This document shows, piece after piece, positions 46,840-58,436 of a DNA stretch of 64,000 nucleotides. The notes under the pieces were generated by a model that saw nothing but the letters and a program-made list of their open reading frames with translations, was not told the DNA's origin and did no database searches. Source of the DNA: Durusdinium trenchii (lineage: Eukaryota; Sar; Dinophyceae; Suessiales; Symbiodiniaceae); the NCBI GenBank assembly GCA_963970005.1, contig CAXAMN010025306.1, positions 196,961 to 260,960 on the forward strand, given 5' to 3'. Within the stretch, counting starts at the first letter, position 1. Every line of letters begins with the position of its first letter. The translations under genes and the position numbers were made by a program.

Positions 46840-48186
46840 CTAGAAATCTGCAGTTGAAGTCCGGATCAATGCACCGCCAACCTGATTTTGTGCACCGATC
46901 CACCCATGGCGGTTGCCTTCTGTCCAGTCAGACTCGGTCATGTCGATGAACGTCTTCCGCACGACCATGTCACAAGAGCGCTGCACGAAGCATGCGCTTT
47001 TGGGCTTTGGATCAGAATGCTGGAATCGAGCGTCGTGTGCTTCACCCACACGCGGAGCACTGACGCCGCCATTCATTCGCCTGTATGCTCTCTGTTGTTT
47101 GTGGAAAGCGGCGATGACTTGATCTTTGCACGATTCCCACTCATGCGTCAGAACAGCCACTTGATATGGAACAAGCTTCCTGCCACTCAGTTCTGTGAAC
47201 ACGTTCAATTCAATTTCACAACGAGCCAGCAGTTGTCGAAGGTAGGCTTCAAACGTGAAAGTACTATCAGACCATCTAACCCAGTAGGAATCGGATCCGT
47301 CTTCACCAGAGATTACAACGTAGGTTGAACTGTCTGAATCTTTCGTTATTTCATCTTGAGAAGGTAGCAGCGGCACCCCCCGATTGCAACCTCTCAAATG
47401 CAGAACAGTGTAGTATGTTCTATCAACCTCACAAAGCCGCGGCAAGTCTTGTGCCTTCAAGTACTTCATGAAGTTGTTTTTCTCCATATTTGCTAACTTT
47501 GAGAAATGCTGTGTTGCCCACGTCGGGTATGCTGAAAAGGGCAAGAACATCACATGGGCCACGATGACTTTGCCAGGGTCCTCATGCGGCTGAACAGTCA
47601 GTGTGTAGGCCTTGACTGCCCCAACCTGAAAAACAACGGTGTGCCGACGCCCAAGTGGCAACACCACCATAGCAGCCATGCCACGCTCAGGTACGTCTTT
47701 TCGCACAATCATTCTGGCAAGGTAACTGTCCCAACCACTATGATCTTGACCGTCTTCCTTCTCATGTTGCACAGATGGACTCTCCAAGATCTGTCTCATA
47801 GCATATCCCCGCAAGCTAGACTCAGTCTGTTCACTTGCCAGTTCGATAATTGCATCACCTGGATTGACCTGGTGTCTGTACTGTGCCTGGAGCAAGCCAG
47901 TGATGTCTGACATACTGCGGCTTGAAACTTCTGGGCGAATCATGAGTTCATTGGCAGGCAAATGAGACGAGACCACGAACTTCAAACGGGTCATGCAAGA
48001 TCCACAACCTGAAAATCTGTAGCAAATTTGACCATCATGGTCTAATGCATCCTTATCAAATTTCTTCTGCACGTTCATCCAACCATCTTCATTGGTGGCT
48101 TCAAGGATATGAACAAAGAAGTCCTCAACATCAAGACTAGGCGATAACTCATCGATTGGCGTCTTGGGAGGTGGCATCTTGGCCAC
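46840..48186 (-). CDS. 448-aa protein of unknown function
   Basis: Uninterrupted minus-strand ORF from ATG 48186. Composition is that of a normal globular protein, with a C-S-G-C-G-S-C-like Cys cluster (S-G-C-G-S-C-M near residue 59) and two clear sub-domains. I recognise no family. A good donor (CAG then GTTGGC) at 46881-46882 suggests that the last 14 codons and the stop are intron read-through, and that the gene continues into the coiled-coil exon at 46618. A start at M-A-K-M-P-P-P-K is plausible because no longer upstream extension is open. Confidence 0.6.
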   Translation of the reverse strand: MAKMPPPKTPIDELSPSLDVEDFFVHILEATNEDGWMNVQKKFDKDALDHDGQICYRFSGCGSCMTRLKFVVSSHLPANELMIRPEVSSRSMSDITGLLQAQYRHQVNPGDAIIELASEQTESSLRGYAMRQILESPSVQHEKEDGQDHSGWDSYLARMIVRKDVPERGMAAMVVLPLGRRHTVVFQVGAVKAYTLTVQPHEDPGKVIVAHVMFLPFSAYPTWATQHFSKLANMEKNNFMKYLKAQDLPRLCEVDRTYYTVLHLRGCNRGVPLLPSQDEITKDSDSSTYVVISGEDGSDSYWVRWSDSTFTFEAYLRQLLARCEIELNVFTELSGRKLVPYQVAVLTHEWESCKDQVIAAFHKQQRAYRRMNGGVSAPRVGEAHDARFQHSDPKPKSACFVQRSCDMVVRKTFIDMTESDWTEGNRHGWIGAQNQVGGALIRTSTADF

Positions 48187-48654
48187 AGCTAATCACTTGC
48201 TGTCACTTGAACCACATCTGACAGTACCAGGTATCAACGTGAAATGGACAACAGCTTCTGCTGAATGCTGAACCACTGATGCAAGAATTGAATCTATGAG
48301 ACCTGAATCACGCTGCGGAAAGGCTCAATCAAACCTGTAACTCCCTAGAACATGGTGTAGCTCATCGGTCCTGCGCGAAGAGCTTCTCGTCAAAGAAGCG
48401 GGCTCGTACCGTCCTCCCTCCGAAGTATCGGCCGTTGAGGTCCGCAAAAGCCTCCGTCAACCGGGCTTGATTTCTCTTGCGCTCTCCTTTAAACATTTTG
48501 TACTTGATTTCTACATATCCAACACATGTCCTGCTAGTAACATGAACTTGAAACCTTGCTAGTCTCTTGGCACGTTTACTCTACGGCCATCTGTCAGCGT
48601 ATTTCATGCGAGTAGCTTCAGGCAATAGATTGAGCTTCGCAAGTTTACCTTCCA

Positions 48655-48765
48655 ATGCCCTTGTTACTAGTAGCTTCTTGTTCCTCGTAGTAAGGCCAGG
48701 AGCCCCTAGTAGCATCCTTGCTCCTAGTAGCGATGCCCTTGTTACTACAGATGTCCCAGCCCTTG
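48655..48765. repeat. CTACTAG palindromic repeat array
   Basis: Contains TTACTAGTAGCTTC, CCCCTAGTAGCATCC and CTCCTAGTAGCGATG units; same family as 40845-41025. Confidence 0.85.
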
Positions 48766-50945
48766 GAGTCATATCTGCCGTGCCTTTGTAGCAGCCGCAA
48801 CGTCCTCGTACTCCAAAAATATCCGAACGGCCTTTGCTGCTCATTCTCAAACCAAACGTGTGCTTAAGTTCACCAGACAGCGTGCGCACTGCGTAGCTTC
48901 AAGCCGCATACATATTCAATTCATTTTTGGCACGCCACCTCGTCGTCGGATTTGCCAGACAGCTCTTTGACGACGCACCTTGCAAGCAAAAGCATTCAGG
49001 TGCAGCAAAGCCGTACCTGACCCACTTACAACTCCGAGGGTCAAGCTTTTTGAGCTTGCCATACTTACTGGCCTCCTCGGCTGTTTCTTCTTCAAGGTCC
49101 TGAGAAACTTGTTGCATGAAACAGGGTCGCACTTCGCGCGTGCTGCCTCATCAACATCACCTGCGCCAACCATATTGTTCAGCAACAGCACCCGTGTTGG
49201 GGGCCTTAGCGCAGTGGCAGCATGAGATACCGAACTGGCCGTGATTCAATCGTTGATGACTGGGGTATGGTGATGGTCTTTGGTACAACTCTGGCCTATC
49301 CCATCTGCCTCAATCAACTTGAATTGAACTACAGTAGCGATTAGCTACGGCACACCAGTGGCTCCACAAAAGCCAGCTTCCAGAAACATGGAAGGCATAT
49401 GAAGGCATACAAATTACAGTAATCAATCGATGTCTATTTCGCATGGCCGTGAAAATGATGCTGCTGCGCTCTACAGTGTGAGAACATGCAATTGGGCACC
49501 ACACAGGGTTGGTGCGGCTTTGGCCTGATCACCAATTCGACGGACCATCCACACTAGGTTTCTGAGCATTTCTGGGCTTCTCCAGAGTTGGACCAACAGA
49601 ACAAATGTGTAATCTGTCCAGATCTGTACTGATGCCGACAGTTTAAATCTTTCGAACGACACCCTTCAAAGAAAGGATAGGACAGATAGGAACCCTTTGA
49701 CCTGATAACTCCATGTCAAAAGGAATGGTCCTTGAGGCACGTTAACCTCTTTATCCTTTTAACTGTATACATATCAGTTTGCTGAACTTTGCTCTGTCAG
49801 CCCGCCGACATCTCAAGGCTACCCAAGTGAGAACCGAGGTGGAAAAAAATAGCTGAAGCAAATCAGAACATCTTATATAGACAGGTTGCCGTTTCCTACT
49901 GCTGTCAAGGAGGCTTGTGACAAAAACAGAGCTGTGCTCAAACAAACTTCATCGCTAAAACTCCAGCAGCCATTCCGAGAATGCAAGCTGTCAACCCCCC
50001 TGGAGAAAGGCCATGCGTTCCTGGCCTGTTTTTGATCTGGCTGACCTTGAGGTGGTGATGGTGCCTGGCAACCAAGCTCAGGGATGCTAGGAGCACAAAA
50101 CGCTTCATCTCGCCCTGGCCTCCCTTTTCGAGCTCCCCTCAACAATGCGGCCAGTTTTCTGGTCAGTCTTCTGCATGACCTCATCCATGCCATCCAAAGC
50201 TCTTGATGAACCCTAAGCAAGTAACCTGTAGATCTCTTGGCTTCTGAGATGCTGAGCACTCTGCCAAAGGATTTGCCATACCTTGCCCCTCCTTTCCAAG
50301 ACCACCTCCCTCCTTCCAACCTAAGACAGGTCATTTGCATCAACATCTTCAGTTCGGGAAGTTTTGACACAACTTGGCATGTAGATCAGTGGGAATCCAT
50401 CCACTGTGAGATTCAACCCATTTTCTTCATCATCTTTGTTGCAAAGTCGTCCTGCGTAGAATCAAAATTGGCTGCGGTCTCTCCCACATTAACACTCAAA
50501 AGCCATCATACCGTTGCTTTGAAGCTTTGTTTTTTCAATAACATCATATATTTATACACACATCATATCGAGATATATTTAGTGAATGTATGTGCATCTT
50601 CCGTTGATAAGATAGGTGGTGCAATGGCATGACTTGATGAGGTGAAAGCCAACATGCTTAAACGTGAATAGAAATACCTTGATGACCTTTAGGCCGTGTT
50701 GTAATTGTGCGAGAGACATGTTAGGGTCAATTTCATCTGGCATTCCAAGCAAATCGAAGACCTGTCTTCCCCCACATGTCAAGCACGTGATGTATTCTGA
50801 CTCTATTTAAGGACAACTTCTTGAGCAAAGGTTGAGTCCTCTTTGGGTGGAGCTGGCTTGTTGCTTTGTTGTTGTCGAGCGAGAGCATCCTCGTTCACCA
50901 ATCTGTTTCCATTTGACGAACAATGAGATGCTTGTCACTGGCTCA
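48766..50945. other. Interval with weak minus-strand exon candidates
   Basis: A minus-strand segment at about 49170-49065 reads V-D-E-A-A-R-A-K-C-D-P-V-S-C-N-K-F-L before a GTAAGT donor and may be an exon. The 165-codon minus ORF at 49873-50370 is not recognised. Nothing else stands out. Confidence 0.35.
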
Positions 50946-50947
50946 AG

Positions 50948-51028
50948 TGATGCCAGGAGCCCCTAGTAGCGTCCTTGGTCCTAGTAGCGATGCCAGGAGC
51001 CCCTAGTAGCGTCCTTGCTCCTACTGTC
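50948..51028. repeat. CTAGTAGC repeat array
   Basis: Two near-identical 40-bp units, GATGCCAGGAGCCCCTAGTA followed by GCGTCCTTG and a variant, belonging to the CTACTAG family. Confidence 0.9.
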
Positions 51029-52477
51029 CTGCCGTCTTTTCTCCATCTCCTCCTCGGCTTTTTGCCTCATCCTGACACGACGGGACAAAGGGTGTTGATT
51101 GGCTGAAAGCATCCTGTCGGCCAATCGGCCTTCAAATAATCGTTCGGCAATTTTCGGCAACACTTAGTCAGCCATGCAAATGCCATACCAACGTATGAGC
51201 CATCATGCACCTATACCATGGACTGCTTGGATAAGCATAATATTCTGGTGTGCACATACCCCCAAGAAATTGTGAGTATTGAGTGCATAATTCAATTAAC
51301 TCCAAAAACTACAGACTCTTTTTTGGTTTCATATGTTTCATGGGCTTTCGACCAATAAAGTCCTTCCCAGGACCTTTTGAACACTCCCATGTACTTCCAC
51401 TCGACTACCTCTACTGCTGGATTTGACTACTACTATTGATAGAGATTGATAGGAAGTGCGCTGCTAGTCGATACCATTTGAAGTTTCTACCCTGCCGGCA
51501 CCCCTGGGGACTACAAGAGATCCGAGACTTCCGCTTGATGACTTGCGCCTGCGACGACAGAACTCATCGTAGTCGTTGGGCTTGGCAGGATCGTACTCCT
51601 TCGACAACTCAAGCCCGCCAGGCACATCACACATTGGCGCTCAGGTTTGCCGCTTAAACTGGCACCTCATTGGGGTCGCCAAATAGGTTGGCAGCCTCGG
51701 TTAAGGTTTGTTAAGTTTCCCTAAACATCTAGGAACCAAATAATTTGTGCGAGCGCTTGAGCTATCCGTCCTAGCTAGGAGTAACCACTCCCTTAAGTAA
51801 GGAGGCACCTACTAGCGATGGACTCCAACCCAAGAGCGATGACCTCCAACCTAGGGAGGCAGGGCCACCGGCTTTAAAAAACAAAGTGATACTGTAGTCC
51901 AAGCTGCTCCGGGAGCAACGCTTGTGGTAGGGACATTTCTAGCAGGGTTGTTGTGTAGCAAACGAACAGCAGCTACTAGCTACTGGTATATAACCCCTGT
52001 ACAAGGCATCGGCTATCGGCTCGCTCAGCGCTGCTTGCACCTGGCATGACCGTTGAACACACACGAAGAAATCACAAACCTCTCACCAATGACTCTGATG
52101 ACTCCACGACTACAAAGAAATCACACATCCAAGAAAGCCACCGGTCACCAGCAATTTGACTCCATTGGTTCCATTGGTTAGAATCGCTTAGCCAGTGCGA
52201 CCGGAGACCCATCACTTTCAGGTGGTCGGGCCTGCGGAGTTGCACACCCAGAATGGCTCGGAATGATACCCAGAATGGCCGAGCTTTTGGCAGAGCTGGG
52301 CGCAGAAGTGGACACCTGTGAAGCCTACACCGGACAAATTCCCCCAAAGTGTGGCTACTTTAGCCTCTGTTCCAGGCCTGTGCTCTGCTGGTCTCAGCTG
52401 CTGCTCTTTGCTTCATGAGGGCTTCCTTCTCCTGACATATCAAAGAATAACCACGAAACAGTCAATTTATATATTGT
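51029..52477. other. Interval without recognised gene
   Basis: A block at about 51724-51755 (CATCTAGGAACCAAAT and GTGCGAGCG) recurs at 59106-59140, so it is part of a dispersed repeat. No gene recognised. Confidence 0.5.
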
Positions 52478-52548
52478 TTCTACTAGCTTCTTGTTACTAC
52501 TAGTAAGGCACGTGTTACTAGAAGCGATGCACTTGTTCCTAGTAGCTT
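52478..52548. repeat. CTACTAG palindromic repeat array
   Basis: Units TTACTACTAGTAAGGCAC, TTACTAGAAGCGATGCAC and TTCCTAGTAGCTTG. Confidence 0.85.
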
Positions 52549-52774
52549 GAATCCATGGGCCATGAATCCAGGGGAGGTCGTGAAAAATGTCACTCCAATT
52601 CTGAGAGATCGACTGCAGCCAGCTTTGAGAGGTCCAAGGCTGGCATGGATGGCTTCCTTACTGGCTCCACCTCAAAGGTGGGCCGGCAAGCTTCCAAGCT
52701 TCATTTACAAAAAACAAAAACACACACACACACAAAATGCAGCACCAGAATAAAGCAGTGTTCAGCACACCAAC

Positions 52775-53082
52775 CTTCTTCCGCACAGGTGGCATCATCA
52801 GCTTCGCGGCTGAGAAGGTCTGAGACGCATGCCAACTCGTGCTCAACCATGTTGACAGTGACAACATACAGCAATATAACATAATTATGTCCAGTGATGT
52901 ATAGTTTGATGTGTGAAGGCCTGTGGAAGTGGAGCGCTGCTGGGAGGACCTTTGTCCTTCAAAAACAACCAGTGGCTGAAACATTGCTGTAATGACGCGG
53001 CATACCCAAAGCCACGGGATTTTGTGCACCCGTTCACCTCCATCTTCTTTTCAACTGGCTTGTCAGCAGCAGGGGCAGCTGC
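52775..53082 (-). CDS. Candidate exons of a minus-strand gene
   Basis: After a GGCAG acceptor the strand reads from 53082 A-A-A-P-A-A-D-K-P-V-E-K-K-M-E-V-N-G-C and continues to about 52950. A second segment, about 52853-52775, reads H-E-L-A-C-V-S-D-L-L-S-R-E-A-D-D-A and ends at a GTTGGT donor. Both have normal coding composition. Exon limits are approximate and no family is recognised. Confidence 0.3.
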
Positions 53083-55194
53083 CTGCCACACGCCCAACAA
53101 TCACTACATGCACACACTTACTGTACTTGTAGCCTACCTTCCAAAACAAGTTCCACTGTTCCACTTCAACATATAACTCACTGTAGTAATGTTAACTTTG
53201 AGCATGGCTGCTTGTTTGACTGGCGGTTTAAACACACTACGTACAGTAGCCAATGTGAAAAGTGTTGTCTTAAGTGGACATTGACCTGGGTCACTCAAGG
53301 TGTCCTTTTTGTGGTCGATATCACAAGGGTTCAAGGGGCGTGGATAGGTGCGGCCTGCAAACTGGCGAACTTAAGATTCTCCCTGGACAGTCTTTGAGTA
53401 TCTTTGAGTGATTGGTGGAGAACTTGAAAAGGCTTCCAAAAAATATGGATTGATCACTCTAAATGACTATTGAGTATCTTCTTTGCATCTTAAGAGAAGT
53501 CAACGTCGTATATGTCGTTTACTGTCAAAACTCGAATGAACAAGCCCAGAAGCTCATCCAGCCCACTGACGCGTGTTTATAGGCCCAATATAGAAACATA
53601 CATAAAATCAGCGGAACAGAGTTTCCTCCCCTTTCTCACTGTGTCTTATTCATTTTTGTTCATCAGCACAGGTGCGCGGCTCTCTTTAGCAGCGAAGTGA
53701 CACGGTGACACAACATTGCAAGCCCTCCACCTCTCTCAGCAAGTCTTGCTCGAAGAATCCAACGTTGCGGTGCAAACTTGCTCAGCAGCTCTTCCTTCAA
53801 GTGCTTGTTGCGTGAGGCCGCTCTGCGGTGTAACCTGAATCTCGCAAGCCTGACAGCTCTGCAACTTTGCGCTCTTCCCTCCTGGTAGGTCATTCCTCTG
53901 AAGAAATGACTTTTGATCCTGCTGCAAATGCCGCCGTAGGCATCGAAAAAACATCCTCCACAAACACCTGGACGACCAGTCAGAAGTCCAGCTCGAGGGC
54001 TATGGCTGTGTGCGTCTTGAAAACTATCCTTTTGGACGAGATTTGCCTCGCCCTCGCCCTCCCTTGCCAGCAGACTTGCCAACTGGAGCGTCAAGTGGTG
54101 GTGGCCCAGCAGGCGGAGGCAGCGGAGGATCTTCGTCGGGAACTGCGCTTTTTCTAGCTTCAGGCCCTTCAGGTTTTGCATAATCCGCTTCTTTGCCTCA
54201 GCTCAATGGCGCGCACATTTGAGCATCGCTATGGACCATGTTAGTCATTAGTCATACAACAACATACCGTAGCCATCACGCTTGTATGATTATGTGTCTG
54301 TCGGTGTGTGAGTTTTTGAGAAACCTTGTTCCAAACCGAGGCGGGGGTAGAACAAACACCAAGACCACAACAAACCAAAAAGCTCAAACATGTACGTATA
54401 TATATATATATTTATGTGTCTTTGTCGTGCGTGTGTGGCACCAGCCGACTCCAACAGTAGGGACACTGCAAAATGACCCTGTCTGCTGCGAGGAAATCGG
54501 AGCAATAATTGGGAGGTACAGTACCTTTGTCACTGGCTTTTATGCTGCTGCCGGGGCAGTTGTTTGCTTTAGCAACCAACAGGAGCCCTGCTTGCTTGAC
54601 CGGGGCCAATTTACCTCCTTGATTTGAAAAGGGGATGTGTCACGACAATGATCTCTTCAAACGAACAATCTGTAAACAGAAACGCCAAATGTTGTCCTGT
54701 AACATGATCAACAGAATGGCAGGGCATCTACGGAGCCGTCCAGGCTGATGCCAATGCACAGGTTGTTGTATGCTGTGGCATCGTCATCTCATGAACACGT
54801 TGCAGGTTCTATACTATCTTTATCCCTTTTCAGATCAAAAGGATGCACTGGCAGCAAAATCTACCTGCATCGATTTTGCAGCTGCAAAGACTTTGTTTGA
54901 AGGGAATGATCCAAGGGTAGCTGTGCAAAGTCAATATTACCTTGGATGCATACACTTGGATGCATGTATCAATGTGGGAAGCATGCTTGCCAAATATCAC
55001 CCAACAGTCGTTATCTGTGCTGTTGGGGCATTGTGAGCATGGGAAGAGCAAAAAGAAATCAATCTTTCACAAAGTTCTGCTTCCTTAGAACGAACTGTCA
55101 GGCCTAGGTAACGTAGATGGACTTGGTTTTGGATGTGCTACACATCGTGAACTTGTTTAGGACCATCAAAGAAACAACTCGTCAAAGTGCTAAG
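53083..55194. other. Interval without confident gene
   Basis: Overlapping ORFs on both strands at 53663-54181 leave the coding strand undecided. A short (TA)n run lies at about 54394-54410. The 88-codon plus ORF at 54770-55036 has no recognisable domain. Confidence 0.4.
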
Positions 55195-55923
55195 TCAGAT
55201 CCATGACAAAGTCATCTGGAATTGAATAGCAGGGATACAAAACACATCATAACATATCATAACACTAAAGGCCTGGCTGTGGCAATTGGGCTTCCGACTG
55301 GGAGTCAAATCTGCAGCCCCCTTCTTCACATCCGGAGTCTTTGCCTTTTCTGAAGGTAAAGGACTCGGCTTTACAGCTTCCTTCGCTTCCTTCTTCACAT
55401 CTGCCGCATCTGTCCTTTCGGGGACAACATTTGACTTCTCAGCTGCTGGCCCCACATCAGTATCTGTCTTTTCAGGAGCTGAATCACTCGACCTCGCAGC
55501 TTCCTTCTTCTCATCTGCAGGAGTATCTGTCAATTCGGGAGCTAAAGCACTCGACTTCATACCTTCCTTCTTCATATCTCCAGTAGCATCTGTCATTTCG
55601 GGAGCTGAAACAGTTGACTTCACACCTTCCTTCTTCATATCTCCAGTAGCATCTGTCATTTCCGGAGCAAACACACTAGTCTTCACATCGTCCTTTTCCG
55701 CATCTGTGGATTTCAATTGCGCCGCTGCTTCAAACGAGTGTTGTTTCTCAGCACTCTCCATCTTCAACCGCCTTGGCAACCTGCAGCTTGCATCTGACTC
55801 TTTTGATGTGCAGGATAGCCGATCATGGTACACAAGTGACACATTCGGGGCGATGCTTGGCTCTGCTGTCGGCTCAGTTTCTTTCTGTATGCAGCTGCAA
55901 CTGGCGGACCATACCAACCCCAT
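55195..55923 (-). CDS. Acidic/Lys-rich tandem-repeat protein with lipidation-like N-terminus
   Basis: 242 codons from ATG 55923. The N-terminus MGLVWSASCSC has Gly2 and clustered Cys, compatible with myristoylation/palmitoylation. Residues about 82-200 hold six degenerate repeats of about 20 residues with the core S-A-P-E-M-T-D-A-T-G-D-M-K-K-E-G; the first two are nearly identical and the later ones shorter and more diverged. The repeat region is highly charged and likely extended. The C-terminal 30 residues are unlike the rest and may be read-through beyond an exon end. Confidence 0.5.
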   Translation of the reverse strand: MGLVWSASCSCIQKETEPTAEPSIAPNVSLVYHDRLSCTSKESDASCRLPRRLKMESAEKQHSFEAAAQLKSTDAEKDDVKTSVFAPEMTDATGDMKKEGVKSTVSAPEMTDATGDMKKEGMKSSALAPELTDTPADEKKEAARSSDSAPEKTDTDVGPAAEKSNVVPERTDAADVKKEAKEAVKPSPLPSEKAKTPDVKKGAADLTPSRKPNCHSQAFSVMICYDVFCIPAIQFQMTLSWI

Positions 55924-57010
55924 GGCCCGAGTGATGACACTTTAGGAGTCTTGAGACAGGAACATGTCTGTCTGACGTGTCTGCAAGGTCAATCTTGACT
56001 CAAATTCAGAAACGTGAATGCACAATGTAATCAGCACGGTGCACAATGTCGGATTTTAAGTGGACGTCTCATAATATGGCACCTGAAACCAAACAGCTGC
56101 GACGGCCCTCGCAATGCAATGGCGCAACTTTCCAGCCATGTTTTTTGGGCCACGGACTTTCAAAGTTCAAGTCGAAGCGATTGGCAACATTTTGCTACGG
56201 TATTTATTGGTCCGGTGTAGTTGCCTTGGGCTCAGCAAAAATATCATCTCCTTCACCCTTTTGCTTGTCTGCAGCAGATGTATCTGCGCCTCAATGCTGG
56301 GATAAAAATGAAGGACAAGCGTTCTTTCAACGTGCACACCGAGACAAACTCTGCGTGACATCTAATCAAAGCTTGTGACCAAGCAAATTTCCGTACAGGG
56401 AATCAAGCATTACGCCTTGGAACTGACAACTGATCGGACAATTGTCTTCATCCTAGCATCTTTTATCTTGAGCTCTGTGCTTTTGGGCGACGGCCAAGTG
56501 GCCCTGTCTTCAAACGATCTAAGACCCCCATCTCATTCTGCTAATCAATGGCTGCAGGTATGGTATGGCAAGCTGATCTGCAAGGACAGAACAGAATACT
56601 GGAGGGCCCTTGCAAAGAGGCACTTTGAGGCGATCTAACTTTTTCCTCAAAATCAAAGGCAAAATGTACAAGAAATGCCATACCGTGCACCTCGGAAGAA
56701 ACAGGCTGAACGCGTTTCAGCGTTTCTCGGCATACGGGAGAAACGGCCAACAGCCAAGAGCGGCCAAGGACTCCACGATTTCGCGGTGGCAGGCCTTGAT
56801 GCTCCGAAGAGTCCTGGGTAAAATAACTAAAGTAACTAAAGGTAAGGGATGTATGGGGATAGTATGGTATAGCAAGGGCCTCTTATACCGTCCTTAAAAA
56901 TCTAAGGCTGTACCTTGGCACATGCAAGGGATCTGATTTGATTCCACGTCTCTACGCACTAAGTCGCTGGCCATGTCCCAAACGACCGCAAAGCCTTCGC
57001 GAGCCCTCAC
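55924..57010. other. Interval without recognised gene
   Basis: Several plus ORFs below 110 codons overlap. No domain or convincing splice pattern seen. Confidence 0.45.
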
Positions 57011-57226
57011 CTGAGCGAGAACATAGATAATATAGCAACAAAGTAACATACAAACAAATGCAAGTCCTTCCATGCATAATATAGTTCTGTCTTGCAATTT
57101 GTCAGTAGCAGCAATGAAGGACGCTACTAGTACAAAGAAGCTTGCAAAAATAAATGCGCACTGGAGCCCAGCCTGGAGCTTCGACTTCACAAACAGCAGC
57201 TCTCCGGCACCATCACTTGGTATGTC
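57011..57226 (-). CDS. Candidate exon encoding two transmembrane helices
   Basis: 216 bp (72 codons) bounded by TTCAG on the acceptor side (just above 57226) and GTGAGG on the donor side (just below 57011), open throughout. The product begins D-I-P-S-D-G-A-G-E-L-L, then has a hydrophobic helix (F-I-F-A-S-F-F-V-L-V-A-S-F-I-A-A), a short polar loop (T-D-K-L-Q-D-R) and a second helix (L-A-F-V-C-M-L-L-C-C-Y-I-I-Y-V-L). Part of the first helix is encoded by a CTACTAG-family repeat at 57118-57136. Confidence 0.45.
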
Positions 57227-58395
57227 CTGAATCTAACATGGCGAAACCGAGTTGCTCATACCAGCTGAAACCTAGGCTCTGGGCATGCAGAAATAGATAC
57301 ACAGCTCTGCAGGGTTTGACCTGAAAACGGATCAAACAAGTTGTCACGAGAGCGTTGAAACGGTTTTATTGAAAGATATTGAAAGTATCTAAAACTTCAA
57401 CAAGAAACAACTGTGAGACTGTTAGCCAGGGCTCCCAACTTCCTTAGGTCGGGAGACCACAGATGCGCCACTCAAGGCCTCTCAACGCTCACAAAGTCGT
57501 CTCGACTTATTTGGTTTCTTCAAACCAGAAGCTTAGCATGAACTGGCAGGACATTGCCTTTTTATAGCAATCTTGTTTATACTATAAACTGTAATACACA
57601 TATTTCAACAATAAATTTCAAAAACTCAGAACCTGGGAGGGCAAGACGCTGGAGATACATGGAGATACTGCAACATCATGTAATATCTTAATGTTGGATC
57701 CTGGTTCGTAAAAGGGCCCTCTATAATGCTAAAATTTCCAAAAACAAGTTCTGGACACAATGTTTGTTTTAAGGGTCCTCTATTATGCTAAAATTTGGGG
57801 ATCCTGATTTATTTACTATCTGAAAAATCACTAGGGTTTCAAATCATTCGGAGACCTGTGAGTACTAAGTCAATGCGTGGCCTGCTCAAAATATTGATAA
57901 GTATAGGTTTCTCTAGTTCTTCTTCAAAACTGACAGCTTTCCAAAGCCATCAATTCCTTAATCAATTCTTTATGTAAAGATTGCTCCTAAACAAACTTTC
58001 AAGGTAGTAGACCAGAAAGGCCCCTGATCCTCAATAATAAGTTTGCTTTATTGGCCGTGAATCGGGCAGTTATTTCAGGAAGAATAAATAGGCATAGTAA
58101 TTCTCAATACTACTAAGCCAATGCCTGGCTTGCTGAGAGTATTGATAAGTATACAGTAGGTTTCTCTAGTTCTTCTTCAAAGCCGCAAAGAATTCTTAGT
58201 AGTAAGAAAGTCTTGCTGAGAATATCTAATTACAAAGAACCTGAGAAAGGAAACTGAATACTACCATCAATTACAAAAGGAATCCTCCCAGGAACCCAGA
58301 TTTGTTTTGGTGGTAGTTTATTTGTATTAGGACCTCCATCTAACAGGGTGGAATCCCTTTTACTAATCAGGATCCATCATGAGTTTGGTTTAAAC
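57227..58395. repeat. Non-coding interval with internal duplication
   Basis: Blocks 57862-57935 and 58111-58188 are similar copies (ACTAAG-CAATGC, then TATTGATAAGTATA and GGTTTCTCTAGTTCTTCTTC). GGGCCCTCTATAATGCTAAAAT near 57714 recurs with changes near 57774. No gene seen. Confidence 0.65.
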
Positions 58396-58436
58396 ATAGT
58401 ACGCTACTAGGAGCAAAGGGCATCGCTACTAGGAAC
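58396..58436. repeat. CTACTAG repeat pair
   Basis: ACGCTACTAGGAGCAAAGGG followed by CATCGCTACTAGG; rightmost member of the family in the window. Confidence 0.85.

Noticed and set aside
49873..50370. 165-codon minus-strand ORF
   Set aside because: No recognisable domain, mixed composition and no supporting splice or homology evidence; left unannotated.
55286..55945. 219-codon plus-strand ORF with regular repeats
   Set aside because: Mirror image of the minus-strand repeat gene; hydrophobic Ser/Phe translation is typical of an antisense shadow.
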